Of a stretch of 64,000 nt of DNA, positions 27,643 through 35,610 are shown one piece after another. The stretch lies in NCBI RefSeq assembly GCF_019443445.1, contig NZ_CP080378.1:3720001-3784000 (forward strand), written 5' to 3'. A program made the translations under genes and the position numbers. Each line of letters opens with the position of its first letter. Positions within the stretch are counted from its first letter, which is position 1. The notes beneath the pieces are model-generated. The model did not search any database and was not told the DNA's origin. It saw only the letters and a program-made list of their open reading frames with translations. The stretch comes from Massilia sp. PAMC28688. GTDB lineage: Bacteria; Pseudomonadota; Gammaproteobacteria; Burkholderiales; Burkholderiaceae_D.

Positions 27643-28359
27643 TCAGCCTGAGAGCAGCGCCAGCACGGCAGCGCTGTACTGGCGGCTGCACGGGACCCGC
27701 GTACCGCTGCGCAGCACCAGCTCGCAGTCACCCTTGTCGCGCGCCTCCACCCTGGCCACCTGCGCCAGCTGCACGGCCGCTCTCCGGTGGCAGCGCACAA
27801 AGCGGGGGCCTAGCCTGTCCAGCAAGCCGGCCAGCGTCTGGCGCAGCAGCGGGTGGACCGTTGCCGTATGCAGGATCACGTAATTGTCTGCCGTCTCGAT
27901 CCACTCCAGGGCGTCGAGGGTGACAATCCGCGTGACGCCGCGCTCGGACACGAGCAGCTGGCGCAGTGACTGGCCAGCGTCGAACGCGGGCGGCGGCCGG
28001 CGCAAGGCCAGCCGCTCGCGCACCCGCGAGAGCGATCGCTGCAGGCGCGCCCGGTCATAAGGTTTAAGCAGGTAGTCGATGGCGTTGGCGTCGAACGCCG
28101 CTATCGCAAACTGGTCGTAAGCGGTGGCAAACACGATCAGGGGCGCAGGCGCCGGCAGTGATGCGGCCAGCTCGATGCCGCTGATCTCCGGCATCTGGAT
28201 GTCGAGGAAGGCGACATCGGGCTTGAACGACTCCAGCATCGCCAGCGCCTCCACCGCGTCGGCTGCCTGGGCCAGGGCGCACACGCCATCCTCCTGCTCC
28301 AGCAGGCGCTGCAGCTTGTCGCGTGCAGGCTGTTCATCGTCCACGATCAGGATGCGCAT
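27643..28359 (-). CDS. LytTR-type response regulator
   Basis: A 238-residue two-component regulator. The receiver domain (residues 1-115) has the acidic pocket IVDDEQ, the phosphoacceptor Asp53 in FLDIQMPE, Thr in FATAYDQ and Lys in LLKPYDR. The LytTR DNA-binding domain covers about residues 135-236, with IETADNYVILHT and FVRCHRRAAVQL. The start MRILIVDDEQ overlaps the end of the kinase gene by 13 bases; a longer frame adds only seven residues. It pairs with that kinase. Confidence 0.94.
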   Translation of the reverse strand: MRILIVDDEQPARDKLQRLLEQEDGVCALAQAADAVEALAMLESFKPDVAFLDIQMPEISGIELAASLPAPAPLIVFATAYDQFAIAAFDANAIDYLLKPYDRARLQRSLSRVRERLALRRPPPAFDAGQSLRQLLVSERGVTRIVTLDALEWIETADNYVILHTATVHPLLRQTLAGLLDRLGPRFVRCHRRAAVQLAQVARVEARDKGDCELVLRSGTRVPCSRQYSAAVLALLSG

Positions 28360-29402
28360 GGCACCCTCATCTCGGCACATACCCCGGCCGGCTCGCGCTC
28401 GGTGAGGGTGACGGCGGCGGCGTCGCCAAACAGCACCGCCAGGCGCTCCCGCAGGTTGGCCAGGCCAATGCCCGGCGCTGACGCCGGCGCCAGGCGCCCG
28501 GCATCGTCAAGCAGGGACACGACCAGCGTGCCGTGCTCGCGCCGGCAGCCGATGCTGATGGTGGTCAGGCCGCGCCGGGTCTCCACCGTGTGCTTGAAGA
28601 TGTTTTCCAGAAGCGGCTGGATGCTCATCACCGGCACGCTGCAGGTGAGGGCGGCATCGTCAATGTCCCAGCTGATCGCCACCCGCCCGGCATAGCGCTC
28701 CTGCATCACGCGCGCGTAGCCCTGCGCCAGGCGCAGCTCCGTGGCCAGCGGCGCGGCATGGACATCGCTCACTTCCAGCGTGGTGCGCAGCACCTCGGCC
28801 AGCTGGATCAGGGTGGCGTCGGCGCGCTCGACATCGCTGTGCATGAGCGAGGAAATGGTGTTGAGCGCGTTGAACAGGAAGTGCGGCTGCATCTGCTGCG
28901 CCAGCCGCTGCAACTGGGCCTGGCGCAGCAGTGCGTTGGCCCTTTCGACCCGTACTTTTTCTTCCAGCAGGCCGCTGTAGGAGAGCCAGCCGAAGCGCAC
29001 CAGGCAAAACAGGATAATGAAGACCGTCAGCTTGAGCGACTCGTACAGGAAGGTCTCGCCCCATCCCTCATGCTCATACACCTGGCCGGCCAGGGCGTAC
29101 ACCCCGTGCCGGATGCCGAACGCCAGCGGCACGAAAGCGACCCAGTACAGGGGCAGCCAGCGGGCCTGGCGCGCAAACCAGCGCGCCGGCCGCGCCACCA
29201 GGTGTTCGTCGCCGCGCGTGAAGTGGTGCTGCACCAGCAGCAGCAGCGTGACGGCCACGAAGGACGAAGTCTCCCACAACACCGGCTGCCAGTAGGCGGT
29301 GCCGTCATCGCGGGCGTAATCCTGGACGGCGACCGCCACCATCAGCATCCAGAACAGCAGCCAGCCCGTGGCCAGGATGGCGGCGGGGCGGCGCACCGGC
29401 AT
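28347..29402 (-). CDS. LytS/AlgZ-type sensor histidine kinase
   Basis: A 351-residue inner-membrane kinase. Four transmembrane segments are predicted at about residues 8-28, 40-60, 82-100 and 122-142, with little periplasmic sequence. A short coiled coil leads to the His_kinase domain with phosphoacceptor His174 in QPHFLFNALNTI, the N box PLLENIFKHTVE and the G box GIGLANLRERL. It phosphorylates the overlapping LytTR regulator. The lack of a large sensor domain suggests the signal comes through the membrane or through a partner; the FHA membrane protein encoded 3 bases upstream is a candidate. Confidence 0.93.
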   Translation of the reverse strand: MPVRRPAAILATGWLLFWMLMVAVAVQDYARDDGTAYWQPVLWETSSFVAVTLLLLVQHHFTRGDEHLVARPARWFARQARWLPLYWVAFVPLAFGIRHGVYALAGQVYEHEGWGETFLYESLKLTVFIILFCLVRFGWLSYSGLLEEKVRVERANALLRQAQLQRLAQQMQPHFLFNALNTISSLMHSDVERADATLIQLAEVLRTTLEVSDVHAAPLATELRLAQGYARVMQERYAGRVAISWDIDDAALTCSVPVMSIQPLLENIFKHTVETRRGLTTISIGCRREHGTLVVSLLDDAGRLAPASAPGIGLANLRERLAVLFGDAAAVTLTEREPAGVCAEMRVPCAS

Positions 29403-29405
29403 GGC

Positions 29406-30377
29406 TTATTGCTCGCCCTTGCTGTCGTCGGCCACCAGGTCGGCGCGCTCGCGGTCCAGCCGGGGCTTGAGCTTTTCCACGTCGCCCATGAACTCATCGA
29501 CACTGTGATTGGGACTGATGCGCATGTCCGGCGGCAGGATCACCGACATATAGTGGCTGTCGGCCACGCTGCCGGTACGCTGTTCGTTGCTGATCATGAC
29601 CAGGCCGGAAATGAACAGCGCCAGCACCAGGCAGGTCGCGCCGAATCGCCGCTCATTGTGCGGCTTGACGGTGTTGAGGTGGTAGTACATCATGCCCGCG
29701 GCGATCAGGATCAGCACGTGGGAGCTGTAGCGGGTCAGCGCATCGAGCGAATAGCCAAAGGCCAGCACGCTCGAACCTGCCTTGAAGGCGGCCAGCACGG
29801 CCAGTGCGGAGCCCAGGATGAACAGGTGGCGTCCCAGGCGCGCGTAGCGGCCGAACAGGCGGTTGGCCAGTGCCCATGCGCCGCCCCACACCAGCGCGCC
29901 GCCGGTGGCGTAGGCCAGCACCTGCAGGTAGCGCACCAGCTGAAACGGCTGGGTATCAATCAGCCACTGGTTGGCCAGCGCGATCAGCCAGACCAGCACG
30001 ATGCCGATCAGGCCCGGTACCAGTCCTTCCCAGCCGTGACGGGTGCGGTCCAGCAGTTCCGGCTCCACGTGGTAGTCGGCAGCGCGCACCCGCAGGCTGG
30101 TGTGGCCGAGGCGGAACACGGTGTCGCCATTCATGTCGAGCGTCGCATGGCGCCGGCCGCGGCAGATCACGCCGTTCATGGTGTCGAGGTCGCGCAGCAC
30201 CATGCCGCCGTCCGGGCCGGCTTCGATGATGGCGTGGCGCGCAGCGGCGTACGGGTCGTCGAGGATGAAGTCATTCTCGTAGCCGCGGCCGAGGCGGATC
30301 GGCAGCTCGAGAACGCGGTGCCGGTGCAGCACTTCGCCGTTCAGTGCCAGTGTTTCAATGAAGTAGGGCGGCTTCAC
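29406..30377 (-). CDS. FHA-domain membrane protein
   Basis: A 323-residue protein. Residues 24-100 form an FHA domain: RLGRGYENDFILDDPYAAARHAII has the Gly-Arg and Arg-His core with Ala in place of the usual Ser, and DTMNGVICRG takes the place of the S-x-NG-T loop. Five or so transmembrane helices follow between about residues 118 and 265. The C-terminal 50 residues are charged and hydrophilic. FHA domains bind phosphothreonine peptides. The gene overlaps the protease gene by 4 bases and ends 3 bases before the kinase gene. The function is unknown. Confidence 0.88.
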   Translation of the reverse strand: MKPPYFIETLALNGEVLHRHRVLELPIRLGRGYENDFILDDPYAAARHAIIEAGPDGGMVLRDLDTMNGVICRGRRHATLDMNGDTVFRLGHTSLRVRAADYHVEPELLDRTRHGWEGLVPGLIGIVLVWLIALANQWLIDTQPFQLVRYLQVLAYATGGALVWGGAWALANRLFGRYARLGRHLFILGSALAVLAAFKAGSSVLAFGYSLDALTRYSSHVLILIAAGMMYYHLNTVKPHNERRFGATCLVLALFISGLVMISNEQRTGSVADSHYMSVILPPDMRISPNHSVDEFMGDVEKLKPRLDRERADLVADDSKGEQ

Positions 30378-31849
30378 TTGCGGCCCCCGCGTCCCAGCGC
30401 CTCCAGAAAGGCGCGCGTGGTGCGCACCCCGTTTTCAAACGAGACACCGGCGACATCAAGCCGGCTTTGCAGGCTGGCGCGGGCGTCGTCCGTGCTGGCG
30501 GTCAGCAGCGTGAAGTTGTACAGGCCCGCGAACTTGCGGTAGGCGCGTACGCAGGTGACGGCGCGCAGCGGCAGCGTTTTGGTCTTGACGAATTTTTCGG
30601 TGCACATGGGCGCCGTCAGGCGCGCGTCGCGGCTGTTGCCAAGGCTGGCGTTGAACTGCTTGCTGGCCAGGACCGAAAAGCGCAGCGGGTCCAGGCTGGC
30701 CGAGCGCACGTACTGGTGGGTCATGGACAGGTAGCCGGTCTGCTGCGACTCGGAGACAAAAATCGCGGACTGCATGGCGCAGGCCGTGATATCGGCGGTA
30801 AACGTGGCCACGCCCTTGACGTTGGAGCGCCCCCAGCACCGCACCTGGTCCGATTCGCGCACCGGCACCACGTAGGGCCCCATGCTTTTCAGGTCCAGCG
30901 GCGTCTCGAGCAGGCGGTTGATCATGGCGCGCTGGTGGGCCAGCAACTGCTCGCCAATGATGGCATTGAAGTCGGACGGCGGATCTTTTTGACCGGCCAC
31001 CTCGGCCAGCAAGTCTTGCGCATAGCGGATGGGGACCAGGAAGCTGACCGATTCGCCATCGCGCCGCTTCGATACATTGACGCCGGCCACGGCGCCGTCA
31101 ATGGTCACACTGGGGCCGCCGCTCATGCCGGAATTGATCGGCCCGGTGAACATGAGCTGGTCATAAAAGCTGCGCGAGACGACGCCGTTGTACGAGCCTT
31201 CCGAGATGGCGAAGCCCAGGTCCAGCGGATTGCCCAGCGAGTACAGGTATTGGCCCTGGGTCAGCTTGGGCAGTTTTTCCGGGATATTGAAAAAACCGGT
31301 GCCGCTGCGGTTCACGCGCACCACGGCCAGGTCATGCAGCACATCGACCGCCATCAGTTCCACCGGGCCGCTCTTGCCGTCGGTGTCGACAAATTCTCCC
31401 ACGTAGACGTCAGGCTCGATCGCCATCTGCGACACCACATGGTAGTTGGTCAGCACCAGGTTGCTGGTGCCGACCAGGAAGCCCGAGCCAACCGACGACT
31501 GGGTGCGTCCATTACGCAGCAACATGCGAATCTGCAGCAGGTCGCCCTTGGCGGCGGAGTAGACTTGCTGGGCGGCGGACGAGGGGGGCGGCAGGGCCGT
31601 ATTCTGTTCCACTTCGGTGGCGCTCCCGGGCGGCACCTCGGCAGGGGGCGAACCGGGCGGGACCACCTCGGGCGGCACTTGCGGCGGCACGACGGCAGGC
31701 ACGGCGGGAGCGGCGGGAGCGGCGGGAGCAGCGGGAGCAGGCGCGGCGCGCCCTTTGGCAGGGGGCGTCTTGCCGGCGGCGGCTTGCGCCAGGGCGCCGC
31801 CAGAGCAGCCCACGCAGCATACAAGTACGGCGATCTGAATGAATCTCAT
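30374..31849 (-). CDS. Secreted trypsin-like serine protease (S1C type)
   Basis: A 491-residue protein with a signal peptide (cut probably after GGALA, about residue 22). A long Pro/Ala-rich linker runs to about residue 100. The protease fold has a complete triad: His137 in TNYHVVSQ, Asp173 in LHDLAVVRVN and Ser243 in NSGMSGGPSV. No PDZ domain is visible, unlike DegP; the last 230 residues are a separate unrecognised region with several Cys. MRFIQIAVLV was chosen as the start because it gives the signal peptide; the frame is open 87 bases further. It heads an operon with FHA, kinase and regulator genes. Confidence 0.88.
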   Translation of the reverse strand: MRFIQIAVLVCCVGCSGGALAQAAAGKTPPAKGRAAPAPAAPAAPAAPAVPAVVPPQVPPEVVPPGSPPAEVPPGSATEVEQNTALPPPSSAAQQVYSAAKGDLLQIRMLLRNGRTQSSVGSGFLVGTSNLVLTNYHVVSQMAIEPDVYVGEFVDTDGKSGPVELMAVDVLHDLAVVRVNRSGTGFFNIPEKLPKLTQGQYLYSLGNPLDLGFAISEGSYNGVVSRSFYDQLMFTGPINSGMSGGPSVTIDGAVAGVNVSKRRDGESVSFLVPIRYAQDLLAEVAGQKDPPSDFNAIIGEQLLAHQRAMINRLLETPLDLKSMGPYVVPVRESDQVRCWGRSNVKGVATFTADITACAMQSAIFVSESQQTGYLSMTHQYVRSASLDPLRFSVLASKQFNASLGNSRDARLTAPMCTEKFVKTKTLPLRAVTCVRAYRKFAGLYNFTLLTASTDDARASLQSRLDVAGVSFENGVRTTRAFLEALGRGGRK

Positions 31850-31904
31850 GCAATCCTTTGGCAAATGCGCTCTTCTTGCCTCCAGCTTACCGTATTTGAC
31901 CGTT

Positions 31905-32549
31905 TTAGAGCTCGCCGTCCTGTGCGACGGCGGCATTCTCCTGCGTCATCAGGTGGCCGAGGCGCGCGGCCTTGGTGTCGAGGTAGCCCGTATTGAAGGC
32001 GTTGCGGTTCACCAGCAGGGGCACGCGGGCACTGACGGCAACGCCCAGCTTTTGCATGGCATCGATCTTGCGGGGATTGTTGGTCATCAGGCGCAGTGAA
32101 CGAATGCCGAACTGGTCGAGCATGGGTTTGCACAATTCGTAGTTGCGCGCATCGGCATGAAAGCCCAGTGCCAGGTTCGCGTCCACCGTATCGGCCCCCG
32201 CTTCCTGCAGGCGATAGGCGCGGATCTTGTTGACCAGGCCAATGCCGCGTCCTTCCTGGCGCAGGTAGAGCAGGATCCCGCGTCCTTCATCGGCAATTTT
32301 CTTGAGCGCCCCTTCGAGCTGGGCGCCGCAGTCGCAGCGCTGGGAAAACAGCACGTCGCCGGTCAGGCATTCCGAATGCACGCGCGCCAGCACCGGTTCG
32401 CCATCGCTGATATCGCCCAGCGTCATGGCCAGGTGCTCCTTGCCGCTGGATTTTTCCACGAACGCGTGCAGCGTGAATTGCGCCCACGGTGTGGGAAGCA
32501 GGCACGAGGTGGTGTATTCCAAGAGGGGCTGGTCTGGTGCGGACGGCAT
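31905..32549 (-). CDS. ribA: GTP cyclohydrolase II
   Basis: A 214-residue enzyme that opens GTP to start riboflavin synthesis. Zinc ligands are visible in SECLTGDVLFSQRCDCGAQL (three Cys, about residues 60-75). The GTP-binding and catalytic stretch LYLRQEGRGIGLVNKIRAY is near 95-113, and LRLMTNNPRKIDAM is near 155. This is the stand-alone RibA type without the RibB domain. The stop lies 56 bases before the protease start on the same strand, so read-through into the protease operon is possible. Confidence 0.96.
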   Translation of the reverse strand: MPSAPDQPLLEYTTSCLLPTPWAQFTLHAFVEKSSGKEHLAMTLGDISDGEPVLARVHSECLTGDVLFSQRCDCGAQLEGALKKIADEGRGILLYLRQEGRGIGLVNKIRAYRLQEAGADTVDANLALGFHADARNYELCKPMLDQFGIRSLRLMTNNPRKIDAMQKLGVAVSARVPLLVNRNAFNTGYLDTKAARLGHLMTQENAAVAQDGEL

Positions 32550-32592
32550 GGGGTGTTCTCGAAAGCTATTGCTGTACCCGCAAGTGTAACGG

Positions 32593-32620
32593 AAAACCCG
32601 GTCCCCCGTTGGGGCCCGGG
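32593..32620 (-). terminator. Terminator after the pirin gene
   Basis: Read on the minus strand, CCCGGGCCCC pairs with GGGGACCGGG (one mismatch) around a four-base loop, and TTTT follows (32596-32593). It separates the pirin gene from ribA. Confidence 0.7.
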
Positions 32621-32643
32621 CTCTAAATCAGCGCCGCGCCGGC

Positions 32644-33345
32644 TCAGTAAGGCAGGTCGAATACGAGCACTTCCGCCTCTTGCGCCTGTTCCAGAACCAC
32701 GCTCGGTTCCCCACGCAGCTTGAGCGCATCGCCATCCTTGAGCGGGGTGCCGTTGACGGTGACGGCGCCGCGCACCACATGGACGTAGCCGGTGCGGCCA
32801 CTGGCCAGCGCATGTTCGGCCCGCTCGTCGCCGCGCAGGATGGTGGCGTACACGGCCGCGTCCTGGTGGATGGTGACCGAGCCGTCGCGGCCATCGGGCG
32901 AGGCGATCAGGCGCAGCTGGCCCTGCTTGGTCTCCGGCGCAAAGTGCTTTTCTTCATAGCTCGGTGGAATCGACTTCACGTTCGGCTCGATCCAGATCTG
33001 CAGGAAATGCACGGGCGCCGTTTGCGAGCCGTTGAACTCGCTGTGGCGCACACCGGCGCCGGCGCTCATGCGCTGCACGTCGCCGTAGTGGAGCACCGAT
33101 CCCGTGCCCAGGCTGTCCTTGTGTTCCAGCGCACCGTCGAGGACATAGGAAATGATTTCCATGTCGCGGTGGCCATGGGTGCCGAAGCCGCCGCCCGGGG
33201 CCACCCGGTCTTCGTTAATGACCAGCAGGGGGCCGAACCCGGTGTGGGCCGGATCGCGGTAGTCGGCAAAGGAAAAACTGTGCTGCGATTGCAGCCAGCC
33301 ATGGTTGGCGGCGCCCCGGTCTTCGCTTTTTCTGATCTCGAGCAT
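32644..33345 (-). CDS. Pirin family protein (YhhW-like)
   Basis: A 233-residue bicupin protein. The N-terminal cupin has GFGTHGHRDMEIISYVLDGALEHKD with the metal-binding His residues (about 57-59) and a third His in GAGVRHSEFN near 101. The C-terminal half contains TGYVHVVRGAVTVNG. E. coli YhhW of this family degrades quercetin; the natural substrate is unknown. The start MLEIRKSED agrees with relatives. It is divergent from the LysR gene, the normal layout for a LysR target, so that regulator probably controls it. Confidence 0.92.
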   Translation of the reverse strand: MLEIRKSEDRGAANHGWLQSQHSFSFADYRDPAHTGFGPLLVINEDRVAPGGGFGTHGHRDMEIISYVLDGALEHKDSLGTGSVLHYGDVQRMSAGAGVRHSEFNGSQTAPVHFLQIWIEPNVKSIPPSYEEKHFAPETKQGQLRLIASPDGRDGSVTIHQDAAVYATILRGDERAEHALASGRTGYVHVVRGAVTVNGTPLKDGDALKLRGEPSVVLEQAQEAEVLVFDLPY

Positions 33346-33464
33346 GTTATGTCTCCCTGTGTGCAATAATTTCGATGAAGTTGTGTTGCAGTGGTTCCCA
33401 GTATATGCCCCCTGCTCGATGTTGGAAAACGAGTAATTTTGTCTTGCATGATCGAAAAAATCGA

Positions 33465-34412
33465 ATGTTAAAGCTCAGCCTGGATGCCGTCCATATCATC
33501 GATGCCATCGACCGCCGCGGTTCCTTTGCCAGGGCTGCCCTCGAGCTGCACCGGGTACCCTCGACCATTTCCTATACGGTGGCCAAGCTGGAGGAGGATC
33601 TGGGCGTGCAGGTATTCGAGCGCAATGGTCCGCGCGTCACCCTCACCGCTGCCGGGCGCGAACTGCTGCGCGAAGGCCGTGTCTTGCTGCGCGCCGCGCT
33701 CGAACTTGAGCAGCGTGTGCAGCGGGTCGCCTCCGGCTGGGAAACGGAGCTGGCCATCGGCATGGATTCCATGTTTTCGGCACGCGCGCTGGGCGCCGAC
33801 ATGCAAGCCTTTTACGGGCTGGCCCGCCACACGCGCCTGCGGGTGGTGCAGGAAACCCTGTCCGGACCGTGGGAAGCGCTGCTCGAACGGCGGGTCGACC
33901 TGCTGGTGGGCGTGGCGGGGGAAGGCCCGGCCGGTGGCGGCTATGTGGCGCGCTCCATCGGCGAGATGCCTTTCGTGTTTGCCGTCGCCCCCGGCCATGA
34001 GCTGGCGCAGGCACCGGAGCCGCTCGGGCGCGCTGCGCTGCAACAGCATCGCGCCGTGGTGGTGGCCGACTCCGCGCGGCGCATGGCGGCGCGTACTGTC
34101 GGCTTGCAGTATGGCCAGGATGCCCTCACCGTTCCCACCATGCAGGCCAAGTTCGATTTGCAGATCGCCGGGCTGGGCTTTGGCTTTTTGCCCGAGCCGT
34201 GCGCGCGCCGGGCCATCGACCAGGGGTTGTTGATTGAGAAGCAAGTCGAGGAAGCACGGGCGCCGGAGATCTTCTACATGGCCTGGCGCACGGGGGAAGA
34301 GGGCGCGGCCCTCAAATGGTGGCGCGAGCGCCTGCTGCAGGAAACGCTGTTCGCGCGCCTGTGCCGCCACCTGCCCCAAGCGGACATGCCGGACCGACAA
34401 GGAAAGAACTGA
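33465..34412 (+). CDS. LysR family transcriptional regulator
   Basis: A 315-residue regulator. The winged-helix domain is at residues 1-60, with FARAALELHRVPSTISYTVAKLEEDLGVQVFERNGPRVTLTAAG, and the periplasmic-binding-like effector domain follows from about residue 90. The start MLKLSLDAVHIID fits the family. It is transcribed away from the pirin gene across 119 bases, where a shared promoter and operator are expected. LysR boxes (T-N11-A) could not be singled out with confidence. The effector is unknown. Confidence 0.93.
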   Translation: MLKLSLDAVHIIDAIDRRGSFARAALELHRVPSTISYTVAKLEEDLGVQVFERNGPRVTLTAAGRELLREGRVLLRAALELEQRVQRVASGWETELAIGMDSMFSARALGADMQAFYGLARHTRLRVVQETLSGPWEALLERRVDLLVGVAGEGPAGGGYVARSIGEMPFVFAVAPGHELAQAPEPLGRAALQQHRAVVVADSARRMAARTVGLQYGQDALTVPTMQAKFDLQIAGLGFGFLPEPCARRAIDQGLLIEKQVEEARAPEIFYMAWRTGEEGAALKWWRERLLQETLFARLCRHLPQADMPDRQGKN

Positions 34413-34436
34413 TACCAGTGCGCTCACCTGCGGCCC

Positions 34437-34499
34437 GACACCGTGCGGACCGACACCATGCGGAACCGGCACCGTGCGGAACTGACATCATGCGGAACT
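34437..34499 (+). repeat. Four degenerate 16-bp tandem repeats
   Basis: Copies at 34437-34451, 34452-34467, 34468-34483 and 34484-34499 follow the pattern GRCAYCRTGCGGAMCY (first copy one base short). They lie in the gap between the LysR and HDOD genes. There are no spacers, so this is not a CRISPR array. Units alternate GTGCGG and ATGCGG. Confidence 0.85.
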
Positions 34500-34547
34500 G
34501 AAACCCATGGCGGACTAACAACATCTGCACACCGCACCCGCGCGCGT

Positions 34548-34576
34548 TTGGATAAGTTGGCTTTTACCAATATTTT
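34548..34576 (+). promoter_or_regulatory. Possible sigma-70 promoter of the HDOD/EAL operon
   Basis: TTGGAT (34548-34553) and TATTTT (34571-34576) are 17 bases apart, with four of six matches in each element. The start codons of the HDOD gene follow 39 bases later. Confidence 0.4.
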
Positions 34577-34614
34577 AGAGGTAACATAAGCACATGGGAC
34601 TTTACCGCTAATAC

Positions 34615-35610
34615 ATGATGACCACTTCGAGCGCAGTTCCACTTCTTTTGTTCCGCGTGCTCGCCAACGAGCGGGGCGCACCGGCAGGCCTGCTCATCGA
34701 ACCCGGCCCTGGCGATCCCGCCCACGTGCTGCCTTGCCTTGGCGGCCAATCCTTCGCCGGCCTGGCCGGCAAGCTGGGGCGCTATTATCGTCCAGGCCTG
34801 GACCCGCTCCTGGCCGGCGCCCTCGATGCGGCCGGGTGGCAGGCACTGGCCGCGGACGCGCTGCTGCGCGCCGACGCTCCGCTCGACGCCCAGCCCCTGC
34901 CAAAAGGCGAGCTCCTGATCGACGGTGAGTGGTACATGGCGCCGCCGCCCAAACTGTCAGGCGCCCAGGCCGCATCGCGCGCCTTGTCGCTGCAGCTGGC
35001 CCAATTGGTCGCGGCCGATGCGCCCACCAGCGACATCGAAGCGCTGCTGCGCAAGGACCCGACCCTGTCCTACCACTTGCTGCGGCTGGTCAATTCGCTC
35101 GGCATGGGCGTGGGCCGGCGCATTACCAGTTTTTCCCAGGCCATCCTCATCCTGGGCCGCCAGCAGCTGCGGCGCTGGGTCAATCTGATGCTGTTTGCTG
35201 CCCGCCAGGGCGACCTGCGCTCGGGCATGCTGCTTGCGCGCGTGGCCGTGCGCGCTCGCCTGCTCGAGCAGCTCGCGCGTGCGCACGGTCAGGACAAGCA
35301 GGGCCAGGACCAGGCTTTCATCACCGGCATGTTCTCGCTGCTCGGTGTCCTGTTTGGCATGCCGCTGCCGGAAGTGCTCGCGCCCCTGTCCATGAGCGAG
35401 ACGGTCCACGACGCGCTGATCGGGAACCAGGGTGCGCTGGGCACCATGCTGCAGCTGTGCGCCGCATATGAACAGGGCGACGCCGCCGTCGTGAGCGCCT
35501 GCCTGGCGGCGCTGCAGATCGATGCCGCGCAATTCAATGAGGCCGCCGTCCAGGCAACCCAGTGGATGCTGTCGGCAATCGATGGTGCCGGGGCGCCAGC
35601 CCATGGCTGA
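34615..35610 (+). CDS. HDOD-domain signalling protein
   Basis: A 331-residue cytoplasmic protein. The N-terminal 100 residues are an unassigned domain. From about residue 118, the HDOD domain is seen with DIEALLRKDPTLSYHLLRLVNSLGMG and ITSFSQAILILGRQQLRRWVNLMLFA, ending near residue 300. HDOD resembles HD phosphohydrolases but lacks the catalytic metal residues, so it probably transmits a signal. It is translationally coupled (8-base overlap) to a GGDEF/EAL protein, which suggests a shared cyclic-di-GMP pathway. Two consecutive ATG codons mark the start. Confidence 0.88.
   Translation: MMTTSSAVPLLLFRVLANERGAPAGLLIEPGPGDPAHVLPCLGGQSFAGLAGKLGRYYRPGLDPLLAGALDAAGWQALAADALLRADAPLDAQPLPKGELLIDGEWYMAPPPKLSGAQAASRALSLQLAQLVAADAPTSDIEALLRKDPTLSYHLLRLVNSLGMGVGRRITSFSQAILILGRQQLRRWVNLMLFAARQGDLRSGMLLARVAVRARLLEQLARAHGQDKQGQDQAFITGMFSLLGVLFGMPLPEVLAPLSMSETVHDALIGNQGALGTMLQLCAAYEQGDAAVVSACLAALQIDAAQFNEAAVQATQWMLSAIDGAGAPAHG

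Noticed and set aside
28533..30542. 669-codon plus-strand open frame across the kinase and FHA genes
   Set aside because: Antisense to genes with clear motifs (His174 kinase, FHA core); translation is Gln/His/Ala-rich noise.
34437..34499. CRISPR array
   Set aside because: The 16-base units follow each other without spacers, and no cas genes are near.
35522..35602. Longer start for the GGDEF/EAL protein
   Set aside because: These 27 codons lie inside the HDOD gene and show no conserved features; ATG 35603 overlaps the HDOD stop in the usual coupled way.
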